Positions 1 through 6,084 of a stretch of 10,729 nucleotides of DNA are shown in pieces. Source of the DNA: JACKPD01 sp034003145 (GTDB lineage: Bacteria; Spirochaetota; Spirochaetia; CADAEX01); the NCBI GenBank assembly GCA_034003145.1, contig JAVEZE010000093.1, positions 1 through 10,729 of the forward strand, written 5' to 3'. Positions within the stretch are counted from its first letter, which is position 1. Every line of letters begins with the position of its first letter. A program made the translations under genes and the position numbers. Below the pieces are notes generated by a model. It was not told the DNA's origin. It saw only the letters and a list, made by a program, of their open reading frames with translations, and searched no databases.

Positions 1-1081
1 ACTCCGCCTTCAGGAAGGAAGCGCCAGAGAAAGGCATTTCAACCCTCCTGTCGTTTACCGGAACACACTCTACTTCGGCTCATCAGACAGTAATTTTTAC
101 GCACTTGATATCAACACAGGTTTTATGAGATGGGTCTTCAAGACAAGGGCGCCTGTAAACTCTGTCCCATATGTTGATGATGAAAAGGTTTACTTCGGCT
201 CGACTGACGGCTATATCTACGCTGTTTACCACAAAAGCGGGGATCCTGCCTGGGAGCACTTTACAGGTTTTCCGGTAAACTCGACAATAATCGGTTATAA
301 CGACTCAATAGTATTTACCACAGATACAGGGGCTACCCATTTTTTCTCAAAAGAGGGGGTTGAGCTGGCTTCTGTAAACAATTATGTGTGGGAGTATAAC
401 AGTTTCCAGGTCAACAACGGTGTAGTCTACTTCCTTCCAGGGCCTGAGGATGACCCTTTCAGCCTTGGGGCATACAGTATTGATGAAAACAGATTTATCT
501 GGCTGTTCCGCACTGATGAGGACAGCCTTTCATGGTATTCTTTTCCTGCCGTATCAGGTGATGCTGTCCATTTTGCCGCCTGCGGCGTAATAGGAAACCA
601 GTTTTTGTTTGAGTATTACGCTCTTGATGCGCTTACAGGTGAGGTAATCTGGAAAAACACTGAAGTTACAGATCCCCTTGATTACGAGAACTATATTGCG
701 GAAGATCTATTCTGGGAAAACATCTATCTCCTTGATTATATGGCTCCTGCCGTATGGAAAGACCAGGTTATCTACAGCCCCGGCGATGATTCCCTTAAAG
801 CGTTCAAATCCAGAACTGGAGAGCTTGTGTGGGAAGTGAGGTTTGAGGCTCCTGTCTCATCAGCCCCGTCAATCTCCGGCAGCAGGATATATATAGGGAC
901 AAGAGGCGATAGATTCCTTGAGATAAGCCCCTCCCTTAAGTGTATTGATGCAGCAAGCGGCACAGTTTTGTGGGAGATTGATACAGACGGGGAGATATTA
1001 AGCTCGCCTGTTATCGCAGGCAGATGGATGATTTTCGGTACAGGAGAGAACTATCTGTATGTGCTTGAAGAGCTGTTTTAG
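1..1081 (+). CDS. PQQ-like beta-propeller repeat protein (BamB-like), 5' truncated
   Basis: The reading frame is open from base 2, so the gene begins before the window; about 359 residues are visible up to TAG at 1079-1081. The first ATG in view (125) lies inside a repeat and is not the start: the codons before it read as a normal blade (NTLYFGSSDSNFYALDINTG). Several blades of about 40 residues show the PQQ-repeat pattern: YFGS.DG.IYAV near the start of the visible part, ALDALTGEVIWK in the middle, then KAFKSRTGELVWEV, KCIDAASGTVLWEI and a last strand IFGTGENYLYVLEE. Such propellers act as scaffolds, for example BamB in outer-membrane protein assembly, or form part of quinoprotein dehydrogenases. 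No dehydrogenase catalytic motif is visible, so a non-enzymatic envelope role is the better inference. The N-terminus, which would show a signal peptide, is outside the window. Confidence 0.85.
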   Translation, partial: LRLQEGSARERHFNPPVVYRNTLYFGSSDSNFYALDINTGFMRWVFKTRAPVNSVPYVDDEKVYFGSTDGYIYAVYHKSGDPAWEHFTGFPVNSTIIGYNDSIVFTTDTGATHFFSKEGVELASVNNYVWEYNSFQVNNGVVYFLPGPEDDPFSLGAYSIDENRFIWLFRTDEDSLSWYSFPAVSGDAVHFAACGVIGNQFLFEYYALDALTGEVIWKNTEVTDPLDYENYIAEDLFWENIYLLDYMAPAVWKDQVIYSPGDDSLKAFKSRTGELVWEVRFEAPVSSAPSISGSRIYIGTRGDRFLEISPSLKCIDAASGTVLWEIDTDGEILSSPVIAGRWMIFGTGENYLYVLEELF

Positions 1082-1130
1082 GTATTATTTTGAAACAGGC
1101 GATGAAATAAAAAACGGAATAAAAAACAGC

Positions 1131-1159
1131 TTGAAATATGACATTTAATGTTTTAGTCT
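1131..1159 (+). promoter_or_regulatory. weak candidate sigma70 promoter before the dehydrogenase gene
   Basis: TTGAAA (1131-1136) is followed after 17 bases by TAGTCT (1154-1159). The -35 matches consensus well, while the -10 matches at only three positions. Transcription would start near 1166, two bases before the ATG at 1168, which has no Shine-Dalgarno sequence. Supported mainly by spacing and by the same arrangement at other genes in this window. Confidence 0.3.
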
Positions 1160-1167
1160 GAACCTCT

Positions 1168-2148
1168 ATGAAATATAAAATTGTTCTTCTTGAAGATAGA
1201 TACGAAAACCACAATCCGGAAAAAAAAGTATTCAGCGCTGTTGATTGTGAAATTATTGAAGCAGGCGGGGCCTCTGATCCGGTAAAAATCGCAGAGATCT
1301 GCAAAGATGCTGATGCCATTCTTGTCAACCTTTATAAAATCGACAGAAACTTTATAGCAGGACTTGAAAAATGCGCTGTTATTGGGCGATACGGTATTGG
1401 GTATGATAATGTTGATGTAATAGCTGCCTCTGAAAAGGAAATAAAGGTTGTAAATGTCCCTGATTACTGCAGCGATGAGGTTTCTGAGCATATTATAGCC
1501 CTCCTTTTCAGCTGCGTAAGGAATATAACAGTAAAAGATTCACTTATCCGAAAGGGAAAGTGGAATATAAGAGGAGAAGTGCCGGTCCACAGGATATCAG
1601 GCAAAAAATTCGGTATAATAGGTTACGGTAAAACAGGGCAGGCGCTTCACAGAAAAATAAACTCACTTGGTTTTTCAACTGTCATGGTATATGATCATCA
1701 TCCTGATAAAAAAAAGGATGTGCTTTCAGAAATCTCAAAGTGCGGATGTGAGTCGCTTTTCTGCTCCCTTGATAATCTTCTTGCAGGATGTGATTTTATC
1801 AGCCTTAATATCCCTTTGACAGATGAGACAAGAGGAATTATTGGAAGCAGGGAATTTTCGCTGATGAAAAAATCCGCGATTATTGTAAATACTTCCCGCG
1901 GCGCTGTAATTAACACTGATGCTATGATAAAAGCGCTTAACGACAAAGAGATAGCAGGAGCTGCAATTGATGTTCATGAAAAAGAGCCTCTTCCATCTGA
2001 TTCGCCCCTCTTTTCAATAAGCAATATTGTCCTTACAGATCATGCTGCATGGTATTCGATAGAGTCCCAGGCTGATTTACAGATGAAATGCGCATCAGCA
2101 GTGCTTGATGTGCTTACCGGCAGCCCCTGTTCATCTATAGTCAACTAA
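1168..2148 (+). CDS. CtBP-like D-2-hydroxyacid dehydrogenase (NAD-dependent)
   Basis: A 326-residue member of the D-isomer 2-hydroxyacid dehydrogenase family, full length for the family. The N-terminal substrate-domain segment carries IGRYGIGYDNVDV and VNVPDYCSDEVSEH (residues 72-108). The Rossmann fold has the dinucleotide loop GYGKTG at 152-157, with an acidic residue after the second strand (YDHHP). The expected catalytic residues are all present: Arg244 in NTSRGAVI, Glu273 in DVHEKEP and His292 in LTDHAAWYS. The AAWYS ending and the RYGIGYDNVDV block are typical of the CtBP-related subgroup rather than of SerA or lactate dehydrogenase; there is no ACT domain. The enzyme should interconvert a 2-keto acid and a D-2-hydroxy acid with NAD(H), in the cytoplasm. 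The substrate cannot be read from sequence. No Shine-Dalgarno precedes the ATG. The gene runs convergently into the lipoprotein gene, with two bases between the stop codons. Confidence 0.9.
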   Translation: MKYKIVLLEDRYENHNPEKKVFSAVDCEIIEAGGASDPVKIAEICKDADAILVNLYKIDRNFIAGLEKCAVIGRYGIGYDNVDVIAASEKEIKVVNVPDYCSDEVSEHIIALLFSCVRNITVKDSLIRKGKWNIRGEVPVHRISGKKFGIIGYGKTGQALHRKINSLGFSTVMVYDHHPDKKKDVLSEISKCGCESLFCSLDNLLAGCDFISLNIPLTDETRGIIGSREFSLMKKSAIIVNTSRGAVINTDAMIKALNDKEIAGAAIDVHEKEPLPSDSPLFSISNIVLTDHAAWYSIESQADLQMKCASAVLDVLTGSPCSSIVN

Positions 2149-2150
2149 AA

Positions 2151-3308
2151 TTAACGGACTGGTTTCCTGTCAACAGATGAAATAATGAGAATCTTTTCCC
2201 CCTCTTCTGTATCCCTGATAATGCCTGTAACAGTCAGTAAACCTGTAAGTGATGAATCAAGATTTAATATTGCGCTTTTTACTGGGAATATTACCCTGCC
2301 TCTGCTGTCTGCAAGTACATGATTACACCCTGAAACAGGCGGCGATGTCTTTTTTATGTAGCCTTCTTCGATCCTCATCCTGTGCATTGATGAAAGAGGG
2401 AAAAAGGAATAGCTTGTTGTACCTTTTTCTGCCTTACGGGCAAGAAGGATGTCAGAGCTGCTTTCCTCCTGCTTTACTGTAAAAAATGCAGAAAGGCTTT
2501 CACTGTCATTGGGAAGGTATCCTGCCTCAACTCCTCTTTCTTCATAATCTGCAAGTAAAATTATACCGGAATCAAGCAGGAGATAAAGATAGCTGCTTTT
2601 AAAATCAATTGCTATGATTTTAGTATCTGAGGCAGCATCAGTGTATTTCAGTTTAATAAAAGCTTCAGCTTTTCCCGAATGTGTGTACCTGTAAATTCCT
2701 GGATCTTTGTGGCTGTAAAGGTAAACATTTTCTTTATCAGCTGTCATAGCTGTAAAATATTTCCCCCCTGCTGCATCAGCTGAGAATATTTTTTTCTCTT
2801 CCCACACCCCTTGTCCTGTTTTCCTGTTTCTGTATACATCACCTTCCGTGCTGCTATATATCACCTCATCTTTGCCGCTGCAGCTGAACCCGGAAAGTTC
2901 TGATACCTCAGCTGATACAGGTATAACTTCAACTGTGGAAACCCCTTCATTTGATGAAAATTGTTTTTCATTGATTTTCTGTTCTTTTTCCCTGTTTCCC
3001 GGGATATAATATCTTCCTGCTTCAGTATCGTATGTGATGAATTTGTCTGAATCTGAAAGGAACGAAATTATATCACTGTAATAAAGCGGAAGCATGAAAT
3101 CTGTTTTTTCTTCTATCTCAAGAACATACTGTTTGAGATCTGGCTCCGGCATGACTGCTGCGGCTGTTTTGCCTGTAGTTGCGCAGGATGAGAGAAAGAA
3201 AGCAGATAGTGCTATTGCTGAAAGCATTAAAACATGAAAAAGATCAGTCAAAAACCAGTTACGGGAAAACAACAGTTTTGTGTTGTTTTTTAATATTTTA
3301 TTATTCAT
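2151..3308 (-). CDS. putative lipoprotein of unknown function
   Basis: A 385-residue protein that I do not recognise. Residues 1-42 form a lipoprotein signal: basic N-region, hydrophobic stretch around 26-39, then lipobox LSSC with Cys42 as the likely lipidated residue. The N-region is long; Met28 is an alternative start, but it would leave a 14-residue signal with no positive charge and has no better ribosome site. After the signal, the chain has many short hydrophobic strand-like stretches alternating with turns (DEVIYSSTEGDVYRN, ENVYLYSHKDPGIYRYTHSG, SSYLYLLLDSGIILLADY). This resembles a divergent beta-propeller, but no repeat is regular enough to name. No catalytic motif is seen. It is preceded on its own strand by a strong promoter and is probably a single-gene unit. 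An envelope location follows from the lipobox; the function is unknown. Confidence 0.8.
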   Translation of the reverse strand: MNNKILKNNTKLLFSRNWFLTDLFHVLMLSAIALSAFFLSSCATTGKTAAAVMPEPDLKQYVLEIEEKTDFMLPLYYSDIISFLSDSDKFITYDTEAGRYYIPGNREKEQKINEKQFSSNEGVSTVEVIPVSAEVSELSGFSCSGKDEVIYSSTEGDVYRNRKTGQGVWEEKKIFSADAAGGKYFTAMTADKENVYLYSHKDPGIYRYTHSGKAEAFIKLKYTDAASDTKIIAIDFKSSYLYLLLDSGIILLADYEERGVEAGYLPNDSESLSAFFTVKQEESSSDILLARKAEKGTTSYSFFPLSSMHRMRIEEGYIKKTSPPVSGCNHVLADSRGRVIFPVKSAILNLDSSLTGLLTVTGIIRDTEEGEKILIISSVDRKPVR

Positions 3309-3317
3309 CGCATGAAA

Positions 3318-3346
3318 ATTATAAAAGGATTATCCGTTATTGTCTA
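3318..3346 (-). promoter_or_regulatory. strong sigma70-type promoter of the unknown lipoprotein gene
   Basis: Read on the minus strand, TAGACA (3346-3341) and a perfect TATAAT (3323-3318) are separated by 17 bases. The predicted transcription start is at about 3311, only three bases before the ATG whose A is 3308. There is no room for, and no trace of, a Shine-Dalgarno sequence. Confidence 0.65.
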
Positions 3347-3446
3347 ATTATTTTTAATATTCAGGTTTTACCTGTTAAAACAATCTATTCAGAAAGGCTG
3401 ATGGCAGGTGCTGTTTAAAATCCGGCATGTCTGCTACTATCTTTCA

Positions 3447-4283
3447 ATGGTTATTATATACGCTTTGATGTCTGCCTTTGCTTTTGGAACTGCCGATTTT
3501 CTGGGAGGCTTTTCCTCAAGAAAGAACTCAACCACATCAACAGTAGCCTGGTCACAGGGGGCCGGGCTTATTACAGTCCTTATTGCAGCCCCTTTGACAG
3601 GTTTTGAAAGTGTTGCAGCATCAGACATCATCTGGGGAATGGCAGCCGGTATTTCCGGAGCACTTGGTGTTATGTTCCTGTTCCGCGGTCTTTCAACCGG
3701 TATCGCATCAATAATTTCACCGCTTGCAGCTCTCTCTGGAGCCGCACTGCCGGTACTCTTTGGTTTTCTTGTGGGAGAGCGGCCACCGCTTTTAACCTGG
3801 ACTGGTGTTGCTCTTTCCCTTCCCGCGATTTTGCTTCTCTCGTGGGAAAAAGGTGAAAAAAACGACCATGTGCTGCGCTCTGTCCGTCAGGGGCTTATTT
3901 CAGGAGCCTTTTTCGGCGGTTTTTTTATATTGATTTCCAGAACTTCAGAGAGTTCTGGAATCTGGCCTCTTGCTGCCGCAAGGCTTGCGACAGTTCCCCT
4001 TTTTATTCTTCTTACCATCTTTAGAAAGTCAAAAATCTGCCTGGAAAGAGGAACCCGTCGGCTCACACTGTTAAGCGGATTTCTGGATATGGCTGCTAAT
4101 GTATTTTATCTGCTGGCAGCCTGTACCGGCTATCTGATTATAGCTGTTGTACTTTCAGCCCTTTATCCTGCCCCGACAGTACTTCTCCAGAAGGTAGTTC
4201 TCCATGAAAAACTTACCTCTTTACGGATATCAGGTCTTGTGCTATCTATCGCGGGAGCAGTACTGATCGGCGTGGGCAGGTAA
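3447..4283 (+). CDS. EamA/DMT-superfamily transporter
   Basis: A polytopic inner-membrane protein of 278 residues with about ten hydrophobic segments arranged as two EamA repeats, the usual size and form of drug/metabolite exporters. The first repeat opens with YALMSAFAFGTADFLGGF. The second ends with the family signature SALYPAPTVLLQKVVLHEK and the terminal helix GLVLSIAGAVLIGVG. Two starts are possible. ATG 3447 gives the usual family N-terminus, with helix 1 beginning almost at once. GTG 3408, in the same frame, adds 13 residues and has AGAAAGG about ten bases upstream. I prefer 3447 from family fit, without certainty. The substrate cannot be inferred. The glycosylase gene follows after 17 bases, so the two are probably co-transcribed, although no functional link is obvious. 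The 5' flank (3309-3446) is shared divergently with the lipoprotein gene; I see no convincing + strand promoter in it. Confidence 0.88.
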   Translation: MVIIYALMSAFAFGTADFLGGFSSRKNSTTSTVAWSQGAGLITVLIAAPLTGFESVAASDIIWGMAAGISGALGVMFLFRGLSTGIASIISPLAALSGAALPVLFGFLVGERPPLLTWTGVALSLPAILLLSWEKGEKNDHVLRSVRQGLISGAFFGGFFILISRTSESSGIWPLAAARLATVPLFILLTIFRKSKICLERGTRRLTLLSGFLDMAANVFYLLAACTGYLIIAVVLSALYPAPTVLLQKVVLHEKLTSLRISGLVLSIAGAVLIGVGR

Positions 4284-4288
4284 AGGAC

Positions 4289-4293
4289 AGGAG
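4289..4293 (+). promoter_or_regulatory. ribosome binding site deciding the tag start
   Basis: AGGAG lies four bases before ATG 4298 and seven before the adjacent ATG 4301. The second spacing is the more normal one and fits the numbering of the protein family. Confidence 0.6.
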
Positions 4294-4300
4294 AGATATG

Positions 4301-4918
4301 ATGACAAGATGCAATTGGTGCGGAACTGATCCTCTCTACATCGCCTATCATGACGAAGAATGGGGCGTTCCTGTTCATGATGATCAGCTCCTGTTTGAAT
4401 TCCTGATTCTGGAAGGAGCACAGGCAGGGCTGAGCTGGTTGACAATCTTGAAGAAGAGAAAAAACTACAGAAAGGCGTTTGACGCTTTTGATTGCGAGCG
4501 GATTGCCAGGTATACAGAAGAGGACTTAACGCGTCTTCTTTCCGACTCCGGCATTGTGCGCAATAGGCTCAAGATCAAATCAGCCATCATGAATGCGCGG
4601 GCTGCTCTTGGCATTAAAGAGGAATACGGATCGCTTGATTCATATCTCTGGCGTTATGTCGATGGCATTCCCATCCAGAACAACTGGAAAACCATGGCAG
4701 ATATTCCTGTGACAACAAAACGGTCTGACATGATGAGTAAGGAGTTGAAGAAACAGGGGTTTAATTTCGTTGGCTCAACAATCTGCTACTCATTCATGCA
4801 GGCTGTGGGGATGGTGAACGACCACACAACCGGCTGCTTCCGCCGCAAGGAAATCAGGAAGATGAGCCTGCCCGGCAAGGCAACCTGCCGCGGGAAGGAT
4901 TTGCCGCACTTCTGTTGA
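4301..4918 (+). CDS. tag: DNA-3-methyladenine glycosylase I
   Basis: Cytoplasmic base-excision repair enzyme that removes 3-methyladenine from alkylated DNA. The whole chain aligns by eye with E. coli Tag. Starting at the second of two adjacent ATGs, the four zinc-snap ligands fall at the E. coli positions: Cys4, His17, His175 and Cys179. Tyr13, Tyr16, Glu38 and Trp46 of the base-recognition pocket are also in register (LYIAYHDEEWG, LEGAQAGLSW). The late motif GFNFVGSTICYSFMQAVGMV is nearly unchanged. Starting at 4298 adds one Met. The protein has 26 residues after Cys179 against about 8 in E. coli; this basic tail has two more cysteines and ends HFC, and its role is unknown. The gene looks more GC-rich by eye than mtnN downstream. 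It probably shares a transcript with the EamA transporter gene upstream. Confidence 0.96.
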   Translation: MTRCNWCGTDPLYIAYHDEEWGVPVHDDQLLFEFLILEGAQAGLSWLTILKKRKNYRKAFDAFDCERIARYTEEDLTRLLSDSGIVRNRLKIKSAIMNARAALGIKEEYGSLDSYLWRYVDGIPIQNNWKTMADIPVTTKRSDMMSKELKKQGFNFVGSTICYSFMQAVGMVNDHTTGCFRRKEIRKMSLPGKATCRGKDLPHFC

Positions 4919-5108
4919 AATATAAGTAAAATAGATAAAAAATGATATAAAAAACCAGATAAAATGATAATTGCGTTACTATTATGATGTTATGATGGAA
5001 ATCGGGCAATGGATAAAAACAGAACAGCCAATAATGAAAATTGCTGCTGTCTCATCCCATGAAGATAGTAAATTTTAAGTATAAAAGTCCTGCTCAGGAG
5101 GTTGAAAC
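4919..5108 (+). other. 190-base AT-rich intergenic region with an imperfect direct repeat
   Basis: The first 70 bases are very AT-rich and contain AGATAAAAAATGATA (4933-4947) repeated as AGATAAAATGATAA (4957-4970), start to start 24 bases. No GC hairpin with a T-run marks the end of tag. TATAAA at 5080-5085 could be a -10 for mtnN, but no good -35 stands 16-18 bases before it. A 27-codon frame (4995-5078) has no ribosome site and is not called. Confidence 0.5.
5096..5101 (+). promoter_or_regulatory. strong Shine-Dalgarno sequence of mtnN
   Basis: Perfect AGGAGG seven bases before ATG 5109. It is the best ribosome site in the window and fixes this start. Confidence 0.85.
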
Positions 5109-5804
5109 ATGTTTTTACTGCTTTGCGCAATGAAAGAGGAAGTTACAGGTATTGTCAGGATGATTGAGGTTTCAGATAAATATACTTTTTTTGGCATGGA
5201 TTATTACAAAGGGCATTTAGGCGGCGAAGAAGTTGTTGTGGGGATGACAGGGGTAGGCAAGGTCATGGCTGCAATGATTACCCAGAAACTGTCAGATTTA
5301 TTCAAGCCAAAAGGGATAATTTTCTCGGGAATAGCAGGCGCATTAAATCCTGCCCTTGATATTGGTGATCTTGTTGTATCAAAAGAGTGCCTGCAGCATG
5401 ATATGGATGCATCATCACTGGGCTTTAAGATCGGAGAAATACCTTATACCGGAGTCAGGGTGCTTGAATCAGACAAAAGCCTTCATGATAAAGCAATGAT
5501 GTTTAAGCTTGAGGGGATAAAAGTGATAAGCGGCAGGATCCTTACAGGGGATCAGTTTATAAACACTTCATCAGATGAAAAAAGAAAATTTCTCAAAGAT
5601 GAGCTTCAAGGAGATGCGGTTGAGATGGAAGGTGCATCTGTTGCTTTTACCGCTTTTATGAACAAGATCCCGTTTTTGCTTATCAGGGTTATTTCTGACA
5701 GGGCAGACGGCAATGCACCTTCTGATTTCAAAAAATTCCTTAAAAGAAGCTCAATACTCCTTTCAAAGATGGTATTTCATATTCTTCAAAATCAACGCAA
5801 TTGA
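5109..5804 (+). CDS. mtnN: 5'-methylthioadenosine/S-adenosylhomocysteine nucleosidase
   Basis: Cytoplasmic hydrolase that removes adenine from methylthioadenosine and S-adenosylhomocysteine, by-products of polyamine synthesis and of methylation. The 231-residue length is standard. The fold markers run in order: CAMKEEV (6-12) with Glu11 at the place of the E. coli general acid/base Glu12; TGVGKVMAA (47-55); FSGIAGAL (72-79); LTGDQFIN (145-152) with the aromatic residue of the adenine pocket; VEMEGASVA (171-179) with Glu174; and ISDRAD (195-200) with Asp197. The last two have the same numbers as the catalytic residues of E. coli MtnN. Other nucleoside phosphorylase superfamily members, such as futalosine hydrolase, look similar, but the three catalytic residues together favour MtnN. 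I see no luxS or methionine-salvage gene nearby. A promoter for the next gene overlaps its stop codon. Confidence 0.92.
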   Translation: MFLLLCAMKEEVTGIVRMIEVSDKYTFFGMDYYKGHLGGEEVVVGMTGVGKVMAAMITQKLSDLFKPKGIIFSGIAGALNPALDIGDLVVSKECLQHDMDASSLGFKIGEIPYTGVRVLESDKSLHDKAMMFKLEGIKVISGRILTGDQFINTSSDEKRKFLKDELQGDAVEMEGASVAFTAFMNKIPFLLIRVISDRADGNAPSDFKKFLKRSSILLSKMVFHILQNQRN

Positions 5805-5829
5805 CTTTTTAAAAAGCACTCTATATATT
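5801..5829 (+). promoter_or_regulatory. sigma70-type promoter of the zinc-ribbon gene, overlapping the mtnN stop
   Basis: TTGACT (5801-5806) and TATATT (5824-5829) are exactly 17 bases apart. The -35 contains the mtnN stop codon (TGA 5802-5804). The predicted start at about 5836 gives a 21-base leader carrying AAGGAG. A 12-base perfect palindrome, CTTTTTAAAAAG (5805-5816), sits at the end of the -35 and in the spacer, where a repressor could bind. Confidence 0.65.
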
Positions 5830-5856
5830 TGTACCGATAAATACGAAGGAGATGTT

Positions 5857-6051
5857 ATGTCTAAAGCTCACAGAGGCAAAGGAATCAGAGACCAGATTGC
5901 AAGCGGCAGGGGAGTGTGTCCTGTTTGTAAGAGGGGTGGTATTAAAACTGTTTACGAATATGAATCTGACGGAAAAAAATACAAAATTTGCAAAACCTGC
6001 AAAGCAGCTATCGCCAACGGCAATAAGCAGGAAGCGGTTGCCGCATTATAA
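5857..6051 (+). CDS. small zinc-ribbon protein, conserved type, function unknown
   Basis: A basic 64-residue protein with a C4 zinc-ribbon pattern: CPVC at 21-24 and CKTC at 45-48, 20 residues between the two pairs, with a beta-strand-like linker (KTVYEYESDGKKYKI). The N-terminus MSKAHRGKGIRDQ is strongly basic and could touch nucleic acid. The frame remains open upstream to 5713, but that extension lies within mtnN. ATG 5857 is chosen because AAGGAG (5846-5851) is five bases before it and its own promoter starts at about 5836. Knuckles spaced like this occur in ribosomal-protein-like and transcription-associated ribbons. I recall similar short proteins in spirochaetes but cannot name a family. 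Zinc binding is inferred from the cysteines; the role is unknown. Confidence 0.8.
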   Translation: MSKAHRGKGIRDQIASGRGVCPVCKRGGIKTVYEYESDGKKYKICKTCKAAIANGNKQEAVAAL

Positions 6052-6059
6052 AATTCTTA

Positions 6060-6077
6060 GCCCCCTTGTCAGGGGGT
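6060..6077 (+). promoter_or_regulatory. GC-rich hairpin over the M48 gene's ribosome site
   Basis: CCCCCT (6061-6066) pairs with AGGGGG (6071-6076) around the loop TGTC, extended by a G-T pair (6060/6077). Only four T follow (6081-6084), a poor tail for a terminator. The 3' arm is the purine-rich tract eight bases before ATG 6085, so the stem would hide the ribosome site. It could act as a weak terminator after the zinc-ribbon gene, as translational control, or as both. Confidence 0.55.
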
Positions 6078-6084
6078 GGGTTTT

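Noticed and set aside
1153..1491. 112-residue minus-strand frame over the 5' part of the dehydrogenase gene
   Set aside because: It is antisense to a clearly conserved enzyme and has no domain or ribosome site.
3362..3374. CAGGT-TTT-ACCTG dyad upstream of the EamA gene as operator or terminator
   Set aside because: A five-base stem is too short, there is no T-run, and I found no promoter hexamers around it to make it a meaningful operator.
3179..3418. 79-residue + strand frame across the lipoprotein gene's 5' end
   Set aside because: It is mostly antisense to the lipoprotein signal region, is low-complexity and has no supporting start signal.
4995..5078. 27-codon reading frame in the gap before mtnN
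   Set aside because: There is no Shine-Dalgarno, it is very short, and no promoter or similarity supports it.
5805..5816. CTTTTTAAAAAG as an intrinsic terminator of mtnN
   Set aside because: It is an A/T-only palindrome without a loop or GC stem and sits inside a good promoter.
5713..5856. N-terminal extension of the zinc-ribbon frame back to 5713
   Set aside because: It lies within mtnN and precedes the gene's own promoter; ATG 5857 has the ribosome site and begins the recognisable protein.
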